64,000 nucleotides of DNA from Alkalimonas collagenimarina (GCF_030717845.1 NZ_JAUZVZ010000006.1:62001-126000), one strand, 5' to 3'. Positions 9,830 through 19,909 are shown, counted from the stretch's first letter. Translations and numbers: made by a program. Notes: generated from the letters alone by a model not told the origin.

Positions 9830-10756
9830 TTATTGAGACAGGTTGAACTGAATATCGATCAGCTCGCCATCGCGCTCGATCCGCACCGAGGCGTCCGACG
9901 CCTCACGTAATTGTTCCATTGCCATATTGGCCTGCTGTAAATCATTCAACGGTATACCATTGATTTCAACCGCCAGATCATTCGGCCGAAAACCCAAGCG
10001 CTGGAACATAGCGGGATCCCGGCCGGGCATCAGGCGAAAACCTAGCATCTCATTGCCACGTCGCTCTGGTGTGACACGGATAAACTCAAAAAACCGCATG
10101 GGTTCGGCTAAAAGCGCCTCGCGCTGTGCCGCAAGTTCGGCACTGTTCACACGAGGACCCATCGGTTGCGAAGACTCGACGATGGTCTCTGGCTCAGGTT
10201 CATCCTCACGGCCAAGCCCCACATTGGCTTCAGCGATACGGGTAAATTCAACGCCATCGAGCATCAAGGTTTCAAATCGTCCAGCAACGCGAAGCAATAC
10301 CCTATCATTAAACACCTGATACAAGGTGGCATTGGTGCCTTCGATGCTATCACCAACAGCATAACCAAATTCAGCGCCCCGGCTTTCAATCACCGCGCTC
10401 CCCATTGCAGGATCCAAGCCGGAAACCAAGCCAGTCAGCTTCACATTCAAGCGCGTTTTTGGCGCTTCAGTGACTACGGGTTCTGGTGTTGCTGCCTCCT
10501 GTTGCTCGGCTTTACCAAATAAAGAGAAACTTAATAAACGCTGTACATCGGGCGCCGATGCTGTTGCAGCCGAGCCTGCGCCCACTTGCGGCTGCCAGCT
10601 ATTCGCAGCCGGTTGTGGTATCATCAACCAGCTAAAGCGAGCCAGTAACCAGCCAGCCAGCACAAGCAGCAACACAGCCAGGATCTGACTGATCCGCTTT
10701 TGGGGCATACGCTGAGCCCTGCTGGTGATATGTTGGGAAAAGGACTGCCAATTCAT
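9830..10756 (-). CDS. gspC: Type II secretion protein GspC
   Basis: 308 aa, the first gene of the operon. One membrane segment at about 25-46 (ISQILAVLLLVLAGWLLARF) is followed by the periplasmic homology region (about 100-170) that binds the GspD N0 domain in the family. A C-terminal PDZ domain (about 215-308) contains GFRLMPGRDPAMFQRLGF. GspC links the inner-membrane platform to the secretin. The promoter should lie in 10757-10908, shared divergently with hslR. Confidence 0.95.
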   Translation of the reverse strand: MNWQSFSQHITSRAQRMPQKRISQILAVLLLVLAGWLLARFSWLMIPQPAANSWQPQVGAGSAATASAPDVQRLLSFSLFGKAEQQEAATPEPVVTEAPKTRLNVKLTGLVSGLDPAMGSAVIESRGAEFGYAVGDSIEGTNATLYQVFNDRVLLRVAGRFETLMLDGVEFTRIAEANVGLGREDEPEPETIVESSQPMGPRVNSAELAAQREALLAEPMRFFEFIRVTPERRGNEMLGFRLMPGRDPAMFQRLGFRPNDLAVEINGIPLNDLQQANMAMEQLREASDASVRIERDGELIDIQFNLSQ

Positions 10757-10908
10757 TTATCAAGTTCTTATAATAGAGGACGCATCATCTTACTGAGTTG
10801 TGCTTCAGACAACAAGGGGCGCTCTAAAGTTTCACAGTATGTTAACGGCAAAACGGCGCTGACTGACCTACTGTATAACAGATAAATAGTGTCGACCAGA
10901 GGATTATT

Positions 10909-11313
10909 ATGAGCAAAACAGAAATACAGCATCCAGACAGCATCCGGCTGGATAAATGGCTGTGGGCCTGTCGTTTCTACAAAACCCGAACTCTGGCAAA
11001 AAATATGATCGATGGCGGTAAAGTGCATTATAATGGCCAGCGTTGTAAAGCAAGCAAAATGGTAGAAGTAGGGGCCAGCATCAAACTGGCTCAGGGCTAC
11101 GATGAAAAAACAGTCATCGTCAAAGGGCTGGCAGAAAAGCGATTGGCGGCACCACTAGCACAAGCGCTGTATGAAGAAACGAGCGACAGCCTAAAGATAC
11201 GCCAGGAACGGGCCGAGCTTAGAAAAACCAATAGCCTGTATGCTCCGCATCCTGATACCAAGCCTGACAAAAAAATGCGTCGCCAGCTGCTGCTTATTAA
11301 ATCCCAGCAATGA
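10909..11313 (+). CDS. hslR: Heat-shock ribosome-associated protein Hsp15
   Basis: 134 aa with an N-terminal S4 RNA-binding domain (IRLDKWLWACRFYKTRTLAK) and a basic C-terminus, matching E. coli Hsp15 in length and motif. Hsp15 binds free 50S subunits carrying a stalled nascent chain and helps recycle them after heat shock. The ribosome site AGAGGA lies 6 nt before the ATG. The stop overlaps the hslO start (ATGA), as expected for a heat-shock hslR-hslO pair. Confidence 0.96.
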   Translation: MSKTEIQHPDSIRLDKWLWACRFYKTRTLAKNMIDGGKVHYNGQRCKASKMVEVGASIKLAQGYDEKTVIVKGLAEKRLAAPLAQALYEETSDSLKIRQERAELRKTNSLYAPHPDTKPDKKMRRQLLLIKSQQ

Positions 11314-12191
11314 GAACCCAGATGAATTCAGATACTTTATTCCGCTTTTTATTCCGCGACAAACATGTCCGTGGTGAAATTGTCGATTTAGCCCACAGCT
11401 TGCAGCACATGCTGCAGGGCCATGATTACCCATTCCCGGTAAAGCAACTGTTAGCCGAGATGGTAGCAGCCACCAGCTTACTGACGGCCACCTTGAAATT
11501 TGAAGGCGAAATTTCAGTGCAACTGCAGGGGGATGGCCCCGTCCGTTATGCCACCGTCAACGGTACTGATCAGCAAGTGTTCCGGGGTGTGGCACGGCTG
11601 CAATCGGAAATTCAAGGTGAAGGCTTACGTGCTTTAGTTGGCGAGGGCTACTTGCTGGTGACCATAACGCCGCATCAGGGCGAACGGTATCAAGGCATTA
11701 TCCCGCTCACCGGGGATAGCTTAAAAGAAACAATCGAAGCCTACTTTGTGCAATCGGAGCAGCTACCAACCCGGGTTTATCTGTGCACCGATGTACAATC
11801 TGATAAAGCCAGAGCCGCCGGCATGTTGCTGCAAGTCTTGCCGGTTGATCAACAAAAATCCCATGAGGAATTTGCTGAGCTCGTGGTGCTGGCGGATACG
11901 ATTCAAGCGGATGAGCTGTTGAACTTACCTGCGGCCGAGGTGGTACATCGTCTGTTTCATCAGGAAGTGGTGGAAGCGTTTCCGCTGCAGCCAGTCCGCT
12001 TTGAATGCGGCTGCTCACGATTAAAGTGTGAGGCCGCTATTTTAAATTTAGGTGCCCAAGCCATTCAAGAGCACATCGCAGACGGTCAGCTGGATATTCA
12101 GTGCGAGTACTGCAAAACCAACTACCACTTTGATCCAGCGCATCTGCAGCAGCTACTGGACACAGTGCAGCAGGATCAGGATAAAGAGTAA
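11310..12191 (+). CDS. hslO: Redox-regulated holdase chaperone Hsp33
   Basis: 293 aa. The N-terminal chaperone domain is followed by the C-terminal redox switch with zinc-binding cysteines C233, C235 (CxC) and C265, C268 (CxxC). In the family oxidation of these releases zinc and activates holdase activity during oxidative and heat stress. The middle carries GDGPVRYATVNG and GERYQGIIPL, typical of Hsp33. The start may be the overlapping ATG at 11310 or an in-frame ATG at 11322. It converges on envZ with only 8 nt between the stops. Confidence 0.96.
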   Translation: MRTQMNSDTLFRFLFRDKHVRGEIVDLAHSLQHMLQGHDYPFPVKQLLAEMVAATSLLTATLKFEGEISVQLQGDGPVRYATVNGTDQQVFRGVARLQSEIQGEGLRALVGEGYLLVTITPHQGERYQGIIPLTGDSLKETIEAYFVQSEQLPTRVYLCTDVQSDKARAAGMLLQVLPVDQQKSHEEFAELVVLADTIQADELLNLPAAEVVHRLFHQEVVEAFPLQPVRFECGCSRLKCEAAILNLGAQAIQEHIADGQLDIQCEYCKTNYHFDPAHLQQLLDTVQQDQDKE

Positions 12192-12199
12192 AAAACCAT

Positions 12200-13519
12200 T
12201 TAGAGTGAACTTTTACGTGCTTTAAGCGGCAGATAGATCCGTGCCACCAAGCCACCATGAGCGTGATTATGCAAAGTGATCTCGCCATGGTGCATGTCTA
12301 CAATTTTTTTGATAATGGCTAAACCAAGTCCCGATCCGCCGGAACCACGGGCACTATCGCCTTGGGTGAAAGGCTCAAACATTGCCTGCATATTTTCTTC
12401 CGGAATACCTGGACCATAATCCCTGACCTGCAAATAAACCTGACGACGTCCTTGTTCATAGCCGGTGCTAATTTCAATATCACCTGTGCTGTAGCGCAGT
12501 GCATTTTCCATGAGGTTATTCAGTACCCGCTTGATAGCAATACGTCTGGCCGGAATGCTGGGTAAGTCAGCCGCCAACTCATGCAGTAACTCTCGCTGTT
12601 GCAAATGCTCAGACTCCAGCAGCTCCTCAATCAGATCATTCAAATTGATCCATTGCAGCTCTTCGTCTTTATGGTGGCGAATGTAATCCATAAACTGATC
12701 AATAATGGCATTCATATCGTCTATGTCATTGATGATACCATCACGGATCCAGTTATCTTGCTGTTGCAGCATTTCGCTCGCTAGCCGTATCCGGGTCAGG
12801 GGCGTTCGTAAATCATGGGATACCCCAGCCATCAACAAGGCACGATCTTGTTCTAAATGTTTGATACCCGTCGCCATATGGTTAAAGGCTCGGGTCACGG
12901 CCCGGATCTCGCTCGAGCCACGCTCAGGCAAGGGGTCTGGTATATCGCCGCGGCCAACCCGCAACGCCGCATGCTGCAAACTCTTTAATGGCCGGTTGAG
13001 GGTGGTGGCAAACCACCAACCACCAGCCACACTAAGAAAACCAATCATCAGCAAATAAAAAGTCAACAGCGAAAACTGGCTTTCATCGAGGCCAGACAAA
13101 GGAATACGAACCCAGTAATCCGGCGCCTGTGGTGGCCGCACCCAGTAGGCGAGTTGAGCCCCCTGCTCTATGCGCACCTCTGCCGGGCCACCGAGTTCAT
13201 TCGACATATCGGTCGACATAAACTGATAAAAACGCGCTTGCAACAAGCCATGCTGTTCCGCCAGATGCTGAGGATAAATTTCAATATCGGTCGCTTGCTG
13301 GAAACGTTGCGCCATAGCTTCGGTTAATAGCGCTTCATCATGGTGGTGATCAATAAATACCACCTTAATTTGTTTAGCCACCAACTGATTGATTTGCTGG
13401 GCAGTAGGCTTAATGACATAAAACGCCACCGTGACATAAGACACCAACTGATTAATCAGTAACAGCAAGCCAATCAGAAAAACCGTTTGACCAAAAGCAC
13501 TGCGGGGGAGCACTCTCAT
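12200..13519 (-). CDS. envZ: Osmosensor histidine kinase EnvZ
   Basis: 439 aa from the ATG at 13519, which overlaps the ompR stop (ATGA). Order of parts: TM1 about 12-34, periplasmic domain about 35-148, TM2 about 149-171, HAMP about 172-223, and dimerisation domain with the phospho-accepting H235 in the motif [14 protein letters not shown]. The HATPase domain has N, G1 ([11 protein letters not shown]) and G2 ([11 protein letters not shown]) boxes. It phosphorylates and dephosphorylates OmpR in response to envelope osmotic stress in the family. The periplasmic part is poorly conserved between genera, so the signal sensed here is unproven. Confidence 0.94.
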   Translation of the reverse strand: MRVLPRSAFGQTVFLIGLLLLINQLVSYVTVAFYVIKPTAQQINQLVAKQIKVVFIDHHHDEALLTEAMAQRFQQATDIEIYPQHLAEQHGLLQARFYQFMSTDMSNELGGPAEVRIEQGAQLAYWVRPPQAPDYWVRIPLSGLDESQFSLLTFYLLMIGFLSVAGGWWFATTLNRPLKSLQHAALRVGRGDIPDPLPERGSSEIRAVTRAFNHMATGIKHLEQDRALLMAGVSHDLRTPLTRIRLASEMLQQQDNWIRDGIINDIDDMNAIIDQFMDYIRHHKDEELQWINLNDLIEELLESEHLQQRELLHELAADLPSIPARRIAIKRVLNNLMENALRYSTGDIEISTGYEQGRRQVYLQVRDYGPGIPEENMQAMFEPFTQGDSARGSGGSGLGLAIIKKIVDMHHGEITLHNHAHGGLVARIYLPLKARKSSL

Positions 13520-14244
13520 GAAGTCACAGCACCATCCGGCACAAAGACATAGCCAAGCCCCCATACCGTCTGAATATAGCGGGGGTGTGCCGGGTCATCT
13601 TCTAACATCCGTCTTAAACGGGAGACCTGAACATCGATGCTGCGTTCCATGGCGGAATAGTCCCGGCCTCTGGCTTGGTTCATCAACTTATCGCGGGACA
13701 AAGGCTCTCGCGGGTGACTTACCAGTACTTTGAGCACCGCAAACTCACCGCTGGTTAATGGCATCACCTCATCGCCTTTGTGCATTTCCCGGGTGGCCAG
13801 ATTAAATCGAAAAGGACCAAAGGACACCACCGTTTCCTCTTGCGAGGGCGCTCCGGGCAGCTCTTTATTTTTCCGCCGCAAGACAGCCCGGATGCGTGCC
13901 AGTAATTCACGTGGATTAAATGGTTTAGGCAGGTAATCATCGGCCCCCATCTCCAGACCAATGATGCGGTCGACTTCATCACCTTTGGCAGTCAGCATAA
14001 TGATCGGAATGCTGTTGTCCTGATGACGCAACTTACGACAAATTGATAAACCATCTTCACCAGGCAGCATCAGATCAAGCACGATCAGATGAAAGTTTTC
14101 CCGCTCCATCACTCGCTGCATCTGCTCATAGTCGGCAACAGCGCGAACCTGAAATCCCTGCTCTACCAAATAACGCTCCAGTAAAGCCCGCAAACGAACA
14201 TCGTCATCAACAACCAAAATTTTCGTGGTTTCCTGCGAAGCCAT
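13516..14244 (-). CDS. ompR: Response regulator OmpR
   Basis: 242 aa from the ATG at 14244 ([15 protein letters not shown]). An upstream in-frame TTG would add 13 unlikely residues. The receiver domain has acidic pocket D13-D15, phospho-acceptor D57 ([12 protein letters not shown]), the conserved Thr in MLTAKG and Lys in [10 protein letters not shown] winged-helix DNA-binding domain follows, ending [17 protein letters not shown]. It pairs with EnvZ to control outer-membrane protein genes in the family. The operon order ompR-envZ is the standard one. Confidence 0.97.
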   Translation of the reverse strand: MASQETTKILVVDDDVRLRALLERYLVEQGFQVRAVADYEQMQRVMERENFHLIVLDLMLPGEDGLSICRKLRHQDNSIPIIMLTAKGDEVDRIIGLEMGADDYLPKPFNPRELLARIRAVLRRKNKELPGAPSQEETVVSFGPFRFNLATREMHKGDEVMPLTSGEFAVLKVLVSHPREPLSRDKLMNQARGRDYSAMERSIDVQVSRLRRMLEDDPAHPRYIQTVWGLGYVFVPDGAVTS

Positions 14245-14289
14245 GCATCGTGACCCTGTAGTTTTTTCACCACTATAAACCAAAACAAA

Positions 14290-14308
14290 CCCGGGTGAGA
14301 GACCCGGG
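14290..14308 (-). terminator. Rho-independent terminator downstream of the lipoprotein gene
   Basis: Perfect 7-bp stem CCCGGGT/ACCCGGG with a 5-nt loop. On the minus strand it is followed by TTTGTTTTGG. It lies between the end of the 14353 lipoprotein gene and the ompR start, so the two are probably separate transcription units. Confidence 0.75.
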
Positions 14309-14352
14309 CTTGAAAACAGTGTTACAAAGTTTGTCCAACAGACACTGGCTTA

Positions 14353-14604
14353 CTATGGTTGCGGCTGATGTGCTGGTTGTTGCTGTTGTTGCTGGCGTTG
14401 AGCCAACTCCGAACGATGGATCCGTTTCATCGGCGGGTTCACCCAATGCAACTTATTGGGCAAAGCACTCATTCTGTTTGCTTCCTCCACCAGCTGCATT
14501 TGCTCATAGTCCGTCACCCAGACATACTCACTTTGATTGATGGCAGAGCAGCCGGTCAATGCCAGCACCATCGCACTTGCCAGAACCACGATATAGTGTT
14601 TCAT
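14353..14604 (-). CDS. Small lipoprotein of unknown function
   Basis: 83 aa from the ATG at 14604; another ATG lies two codons earlier. The signal sequence MKHYIVVLASAMVLALTGC has a lipobox (LTGC), so the mature protein should start at Cys19 and be lipid-anchored. The mature part is about 65 aa, hydrophilic, and ends in a Gln/Pro-rich tail. The second residue after Cys is Ala rather than Asp, which suggests outer-membrane sorting. I do not recognise a family. It has its own terminator and lies upstream of ompR-envZ on the same strand. Confidence 0.75.
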   Translation of the reverse strand: MKHYIVVLASAMVLALTGCSAINQSEYVWVTDYEQMQLVEEANRMSALPNKLHWVNPPMKRIHRSELAQRQQQQQQPAHQPQP

Positions 14605-14776
14605 GATCATATCTCCTGACTAACCCAGTCACTTTAAGTATAGTTTGTTTTTTGTACAAAACAGAGCGGTTCGATTGTTTTGTGACCAATGGCAGACAAA
14701 GTGCGATTAACGGCTTTAAAAGTAGTCAACCAACCCCCATTGAGTCTTTCTGAATGTTTTTTTGTTTGGCACCTTG

Positions 14777-15268
14777 ATGAAGACCAACTTGATCAGTCGT
14801 GAAGGCTACCTGAAACTGCAGCAGGAGCTGGATTACCTCTGGCGCATTAGACGCCCTGAAATTACCCAAAAAGTCAGTTGGGCAGCCAGTTTGGGGGATC
14901 GCAGTGAAAATGCAGACTACCAATACAACAAAAAACAACTGCGTGAAACCGACCGTCGCATCCGGTTCCTGCGCAAGCGGCTCGAAGTACTGCGACCGGT
15001 TGATTACGCTGCTGAGCAGGAAGGAAAAATTTTCTTCGGCGCTTGGGTAGATATCGAAAACGATGATGCTGAGCAACGTCACTTTCGCATTGTCGGGCCA
15101 GATGAAATCTATGGCCGCCGCGATTACATTTCTATCGACTCTCCCATGGCGCGCGCCTTACTGAAGAAACAAGTCGATGATGAAGTACTGGTAACCACAC
15201 CTACAGGAAAAAAACGCTGGTATATCAATCAAATCCGTTATCAGTTGTCTGAGCCAACGTCAGAATAA
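14777..15268 (+). CDS. greB: Transcription elongation factor GreB
   Basis: 163 aa from the ATG at 14777; the frame is open further upstream only from a TTG. The N-terminal coiled coil contains WAASLGDRSENADYQYNKK, which includes the acidic tip residues inserted in the RNA polymerase secondary channel. The C-terminal FKBP-like domain includes DEIYGRRDYISIDSPMARAL. It stimulates transcript cleavage in backtracked RNA polymerase. Similarity to E. coli GreB is high over its whole length. Confidence 0.97.
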   Translation: MKTNLISREGYLKLQQELDYLWRIRRPEITQKVSWAASLGDRSENADYQYNKKQLRETDRRIRFLRKRLEVLRPVDYAAEQEGKIFFGAWVDIENDDAEQRHFRIVGPDEIYGRRDYISIDSPMARALLKKQVDDEVLVTTPTGKKRWYINQIRYQLSEPTSE

Positions 15269-15288
15269 CCAATTGCTATTGGATTTTT
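15269..15288 (+). terminator. Possible weak terminator after greB
   Basis: Short stem CCAAT/ATTGG with a TGCT loop followed by ATTTTTAT, starting at the last base after the greB stop. The stem is only 5 bp, so efficiency is doubtful. Confidence 0.4.
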
Positions 15289-15401
15289 ATGGTAAGAACA
15301 GAGACAATTCCCGCATCTACTCATAACTCGTATGATGCTTCTTGAATGGCTATAGCATCACTTTTACACCTGAAACACGATTCAGGGATCAGGAAATAAT
15401 T

Positions 15402-17729
15402 ATGACCGTTACGCTTGAACAGCAAATCGCCACGGAAATTTCAGCTCGCCAAGAGCAGGTTCGTGCCACTATACAGCTGCTGGATGAAGGCGCCACAGTG
15501 CCCTTTATTGCCCGCTATCGCAAAGAAGTGACCGGTGGTTTAGATGATACTCAGCTACGTACACTAGAAATGCGTCTGTCGTACCTGCGTGAGTTGCAAG
15601 AGCGCCGACAACTGATTTTAAAAACCATTCAAGAACAAGGCAAGCTAACGGCTGAGTTACAGCAAGCCATTGAGCAAGCCGACAACAAAACCCGACTGGA
15701 GGATTTATACCTTCCTTACAAACCCAAGCGGCGTACCAAAGGACAAATGGCCATTGAAGCAGGCTTATTGCCTCTGGCTGAGGCTATTTTGACTACACCC
15801 ACACTGGATCCCGAGACAGAAGCAAGCGGTTATCTGAAAGCCGATGCAGGTTACGGTGATACCAAAGCTGTGTTGGATGGTGTCAAATACATCCTGATGG
15901 AGCGTTTTGCAGAAAGTGCCGATCTGCTCAGCCGTTTACGGCAGCAGCTGAGCCAGTCAGGGGTGCTAAAAAGCACCGTGGTGACAGGCAAAGAAAAAGA
16001 TGGTGCCAAATTCCGCGACTACTTCGACTATAGCGAGTTGTGGAAACAGATCCCATCACACCGCGCATTGGCTATGTTTCGTGGCCGTAATGAAGGCTTC
16101 TTGCAATTGCAGTTAGTGCCGGATAGCGATGAGGCCGAAGCGCATCAACGATGTATTGCTCAGGTGGCATCGCATTTTAACTTACAGCAACAAGGCCGCC
16201 CGGCTGATGCCTTTTTGCAAACCGTGGCGCAGTGGACCTGGAAAGTAAAACTCTATTTGCATCTGGAAAATGACTTACTCAGTGAGCTACGAGAGCGTGC
16301 CGAGCAGGAAGCCATCAAAGTATTTGCTCGCAATATGAAAGACTTATTGATGGCTGCTCCGGCTGGTTTACGGCCAACGCTTGCCTTGGATCCTGGTCTT
16401 CGTACCGGCGTCAAATTTGTCATGCTGGATGAAACCGGCAAATTGGTGGCTAATCACACTATTTTTCCACATGCCCCGCAAAATCATTGGGATAAATCGC
16501 TACGTACCTTGCTCAATGTCTGCCAGCAGTTTAAACCTGAACTGGTGGCTATTGGCAATGGCACCGCCTCGCGCGAAACCGACCAACTGATTGCTGAGTT
16601 GATGCAAAAAGCACCCGAGCTGAAGCTGACTAAAGTGATGGTCTCAGAAGCCGGAGCCTCGGTGTACTCCGCTTCAGAGTTTGCTGCCCAAGAGTTTCCA
16701 GATCTGGATGTATCCTACCGCGGCGCTGTATCCATCGGTCGTCGCTTGCAAGACCCTCTGGCGGAGCTCGTGAAAATTGAGCCGAAAGCCATTGGCGTCG
16801 GCCAATACCAGCACGACGTCAACCAGAGCTTGCTAAGTAAATCGCTGGAAGCTGTGGTCGAGGACTGTGTGAATGCGGTCGGAGTCGATTTAAATACTGC
16901 GTCCGTCCCCTTACTCAGTCGGGTGGCTGGGCTGAACAAAACACTGGCACAAAACATCGTGCTGCACCGTGAGCAACATGGCCGCTTCGCTAACCGAAAG
17001 GAATTGTTGAAAGTCGCTCGCCTTGGACCAAAAGCCTTTGAACAGGCGGCAGGTTTTATGCGAATTTCAGCAGGGGATAACCCGCTGGATGCCTCGGGAG
17101 TTCACCCGGAAGCCTACCCATTGGTTGAAAAAATTCTGCAACAACATCAGAAATCGATGCAAGACGTGCTTGGCAACCACGACTTTATCAGTAAGCTGAA
17201 ACCAGAAGATTTTGCCGATGCTCATTTTGGTATTCCGACCATCAGCGATATTCTGGCTGAGCTCGATAAGCCCGGCCGCGACCCCCGGCCTGAGTTTAAG
17301 ATGGCTACCTTTAAAGATGGCGTCAACACGCTGAACGATTTGAAGATAGGGATGTTGCTGGAAGGCGTGATTACCAATGTTACCAACTTTGGTGCCTTCG
17401 TGGATGTCGGTGTGCATCAGGATGGCTTGGTGCATATCTCATCGCTGGCAGATAAATTTGTCAGCGATCCACATCAACTGGTTAAAGCCGGCGATATCGT
17501 CAAGGTCAAAGTGTTAGAAGTGGATCAAGAGCGCAAACGCATTGCACTAACCATGCGGATGGATGAACAGCCGGGTCAAACGCCGGCTAGCCAGAAAACC
17601 TCACCGACCAAAGGCAAAAACAACCATAGCAACGCGCCACGAGCGGCTAAGCCAGCCAAGGCAGCCGCACCAGCGAACGCAGCCATGGGCAATGCATTTG
17701 CTGATGCATTGGCAAAGCTTAAGAAGTAA
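15402..17729 (+). CDS. tex: Tex family RNA-binding transcription accessory protein
   Basis: 775 aa from the ATG at 15402 (MTVTLEQQI); the frame extends 20 codons upstream without support. Domains in order: N-terminal helical Tex domain, YqgF/RuvX-like RNase H fold ([15 protein letters not shown]), helix-hairpin-helix region ([17 protein letters not shown]) and C-terminal S1 domain ([26 protein letters not shown]). The tail is Ala/Lys/Pro-rich. In the family it binds nucleic acid and affects expression of toxin and stress genes; the exact role is not settled. It is monocistronic. Confidence 0.95.
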   Translation: MTVTLEQQIATEISARQEQVRATIQLLDEGATVPFIARYRKEVTGGLDDTQLRTLEMRLSYLRELQERRQLILKTIQEQGKLTAELQQAIEQADNKTRLEDLYLPYKPKRRTKGQMAIEAGLLPLAEAILTTPTLDPETEASGYLKADAGYGDTKAVLDGVKYILMERFAESADLLSRLRQQLSQSGVLKSTVVTGKEKDGAKFRDYFDYSELWKQIPSHRALAMFRGRNEGFLQLQLVPDSDEAEAHQRCIAQVASHFNLQQQGRPADAFLQTVAQWTWKVKLYLHLENDLLSELRERAEQEAIKVFARNMKDLLMAAPAGLRPTLALDPGLRTGVKFVMLDETGKLVANHTIFPHAPQNHWDKSLRTLLNVCQQFKPELVAIGNGTASRETDQLIAELMQKAPELKLTKVMVSEAGASVYSASEFAAQEFPDLDVSYRGAVSIGRRLQDPLAELVKIEPKAIGVGQYQHDVNQSLLSKSLEAVVEDCVNAVGVDLNTASVPLLSRVAGLNKTLAQNIVLHREQHGRFANRKELLKVARLGPKAFEQAAGFMRISAGDNPLDASGVHPEAYPLVEKILQQHQKSMQDVLGNHDFISKLKPEDFADAHFGIPTISDILAELDKPGRDPRPEFKMATFKDGVNTLNDLKIGMLLEGVITNVTNFGAFVDVGVHQDGLVHISSLADKFVSDPHQLVKAGDIVKVKVLEVDQERKRIALTMRMDEQPGQTPASQKTSPTKGKNNHSNAPRAAKPAKAAAPANAAMGNAFADALAKLKK

Positions 17730-17746
17730 CTATGAGTGGCTGGGGA

Positions 17747-17775
17747 GTGTCAACCAATCGCTCGACGGTTGGCAC
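17747..17775. terminator. Hairpin between convergent genes tex and 17776 gene
   Basis: Inverted repeat GTGTCAACC / GGTTGGCAC (9 bp, one wobble pair) with an 11-nt loop, exactly between the two convergent stop codons. There is no T tract on either side, so it may only protect mRNA ends or assist Rho-dependent termination. Confidence 0.4.
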
Positions 17776-18645
17776 CTAGGCCTGCTGGCGTAATGTGCTT
17801 TGCTGCGGTGTGGTAGCTTGTTGGTAGAAACCGGAAATGACTTGTGAGCGGCGTTGCAGGGTTTCACTCTCGGATTGCGGTAATGCATTACTACTGCTAT
17901 CAGGAACACGGATCTGCTGTTCAGCATCTTGATCAGCAAAGAACCGCTGAGGGGCGCCAGGTTCATTGCTGCGGCTGATGGCCTCTTTCGCCATTTCTGC
18001 TCTGGCGGCCAGCATACGGCGGCTGGCATCGGCGGCAATACGACGGTCGGCAGCTGAGGGCTCTGCCGGGGCTAAAGCAGCAGCTCGAACTTGCTGCATT
18101 TTCTGTACGGTCGCTTGTGGATCACCTGGGATCTCGGAGAGATCAATTTGCACTTCTCCGCCGACAGCGTATTGATTGCCGTCCGGTCCACGCTCATAAG
18201 TATACGTCGGGGCGCTGGCGTACTGACCACCTATAGCAGCATGGGCTTGCTCGTGCGTACGCACTTCACGGTCTCTCGCCCTTAACTCGCGCAGCTCTTG
18301 CTGCTCGGCTTGCTCTTGTTGACGCTCTGCTTGTTGTTGGCTCCGGCTGGAGTCTTCCGGGTTGCTGCCTTGTTCAGAATCTTGCTCAGCATCGCTGTTG
18401 CGACCTGTGACAGCCTGAGGCAACTCAGTGTCCTGACCTGCCCGCTGGACACCACCATTGTTGCCGCCATTAATCGCTTGCTGCTTTTGTTTATCATCAC
18501 TCGCGACCGGCTTTTCTGCCGGACCTTTACTCAGCTCTTTAACCGGCTCAATCAGCTCACGACGTTGATTGTCCCGTCGAGCCATATCGGTCGACGGGTT
18601 GCTGGTATTCAGGCTGACATTAGGATAATGCGAGGTGATGTTCAT
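17776..18645 (-). CDS. SprA-related putative zinc metalloprotease
   Basis: 289 aa. The first about 120 residues are low-complexity and hydrophilic (Gln, Glu, Ser, Asn), with a Gln/Glu-rich probable coiled coil. A conserved block then contains HEQAH (131-135), an HExxH zinc-protease signature, followed by SAPTYTYERGPDGNQYAVGGEV and IDLSEIPGDPQATVQKMQQV. This pattern is typical of the SprA-related family of putative metalloproteases. No signal peptide or membrane segment is visible. Substrate and role are unknown. It lies 11 nt downstream of the small gene at 18657 and is probably co-transcribed with it. Confidence 0.82.
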   Translation of the reverse strand: MNITSHYPNVSLNTSNPSTDMARRDNQRRELIEPVKELSKGPAEKPVASDDKQKQQAINGGNNGGVQRAGQDTELPQAVTGRNSDAEQDSEQGSNPEDSSRSQQQAERQQEQAEQQELRELRARDREVRTHEQAHAAIGGQYASAPTYTYERGPDGNQYAVGGEVQIDLSEIPGDPQATVQKMQQVRAAALAPAEPSAADRRIAADASRRMLAARAEMAKEAISRSNEPGAPQRFFADQDAEQQIRVPDSSSNALPQSESETLQRRSQVISGFYQQATTPQQSTLRQQA

Positions 18646-18656
18646 CAGGGTTCCGT

Positions 18657-18992
18657 TTAAGCACGGATATCCACAATAGTACCCAGCACTTCATCGGCAG
18701 ACTGGATAGAACGAACATTGGCCTGAGCATTAAGCTCTTGGACATTTAAGTCAACCAAGCTCGCTTCAACACTTGGGGCACCAGCCTGACCAACAGCATT
18801 TTGCGCTGTGGACTCCAGTGTGCCATTTTCAGCTTGTTCAGCTTCTGCCACCGGCCGCTGCGTTTCAGCTTCAGCCGCATTGTTACGGTTTTGCTGCGTT
18901 TGCTGGTTTATATTTAAGGTGGCGTCCGTGACCCCGGTGCTGGCACGTTGTAACCCTTGCATGCCTGCTGCGAATGCGGATTGGATCTCCAT
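18657..18992 (-). CDS. Miniature flagellar rod/hook-like protein, unknown role
   Basis: 111 aa with a very strong ribosome site (AAAGGAGG, 18999-19006). The ends look like flagellar axial proteins. The N-terminus AAGMQGLQRASTGVTDATLNI resembles the rod/hook N-terminal helix. The C-terminus ELNAQANVRSIQSADEVLG resembles the C-terminal helix of FlgC/FlgE-type proteins. The large central domain is missing and replaced by a short Gln/Glu/Ala-rich linker. No other flagellar genes are nearby. The resemblance is seen by eye only. It is probably co-transcribed with the metalloprotease-like gene downstream. Confidence 0.7.
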   Translation of the reverse strand: MEIQSAFAAGMQGLQRASTGVTDATLNINQQTQQNRNNAAEAETQRPVAEAEQAENGTLESTAQNAVGQAGAPSVEASLVDLNVQELNAQANVRSIQSADEVLGTIVDIRA

Positions 18993-19100
18993 AGAGGACC
19001 TCCTTTAATGACTGCGTGGAATGTTCAATTATTGACCATTTCGAGCAAAATTGAAAGCTTTCTGCCGAATTTAAATCAGCAACAACCACCAAAGAGCAGG

Positions 19101-19877
19101 CTACCTGGCCTGAGCATGGAGCTGTTTTTGTATGTCATAAAGCCACTCTGCGGCTTCAACCGGATGCGAAATAAACGGTGCGTGTGAGGCATGCTCAAAA
19201 CGATGGATCAATGCATTTGGTTGGCACGCCCTGAAAGCATCCACGACAGATACAGGTACCAAGGTATCCAATCGGCCAAAACCGGCAAATACTGGCATCG
19301 CCAACGCGCTCAACTCATGCCGTAAGTCACAGCTGGCTAACAACGCTAGTCCGCCGATAAGCGCCGCTGGCTGTGCGGTGGGTTGCTGCAAAATCGCCTG
19401 ACGCAAGCACTTAATATCTTCCCGAGCTGATGGGCTACCCATGGCTTGGATCGCCAAAAAACGTTGAATGGTCTGATTGATATCGTGACTAAGCTGCTGC
19501 TGAAATTTCTGGAACAGACTGGCGGCCATACCCGGCCATGAGGCATGAGCCATAAAACAGGGTGAAGCGGCCATCAGCACCAAGGCTTTGACTCGCTCTG
19601 GATAACGAGCAGCCAGCGCTACTGCCACTAAACCACCCAAAGACCAGCCACAGAGCACGGACGACTCTGGCAGTTCGGTTTCAAGCTGCTGACAAACCGC
19701 TGCTAACTGATACGGCTCGGGGTACTGACCCGACTGTCCAAAACCAGGAAGATCCAATGTCGTTACCCTCCAATCGGATTCAAGCATCGGCAGCCATTGC
19801 TGCCAAACCGCCCGGTTCATGCCCCAACCATGCAATAACACCAGCGAGGGTTTGCGGCTTTCGGTTATCACTGCCAT
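19101..19877 (-). CDS. bioH: Pimeloyl-ACP methyl ester carboxylesterase BioH
   Basis: 258 aa alpha/beta hydrolase. The catalytic triad fits Ser79 (CGWSLGG), Asp204 (GRLDTLVP) and His232 (ASHAPF), each within a few residues of the E. coli BioH positions. The oxyanion region is LLHGWGMN. BioH removes the methyl group from pimeloyl-ACP methyl ester, ending the BioC-BioH route to biotin. It stands alone here, divergent from comF by 32 AT-rich bases, which is a common arrangement in gammaproteobacteria. Confidence 0.93.
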   Translation of the reverse strand: MAVITESRKPSLVLLHGWGMNRAVWQQWLPMLESDWRVTTLDLPGFGQSGQYPEPYQLAAVCQQLETELPESSVLCGWSLGGLVAVALAARYPERVKALVLMAASPCFMAHASWPGMAASLFQKFQQQLSHDINQTIQRFLAIQAMGSPSAREDIKCLRQAILQQPTAQPAALIGGLALLASCDLRHELSALAMPVFAGFGRLDTLVPVSVVDAFRACQPNALIHRFEHASHAPFISHPVEAAEWLYDIQKQLHAQAR

Positions 19878-19909
19878 AATTCACCATTAAAAAACAAATA
19901 AAACACATT

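Noticed and set aside
14245-14283. Upstream extension of ompR
   Set aside because: It requires a TTG start and adds residues absent from OmpR; the ATG at 14244 fits the family.
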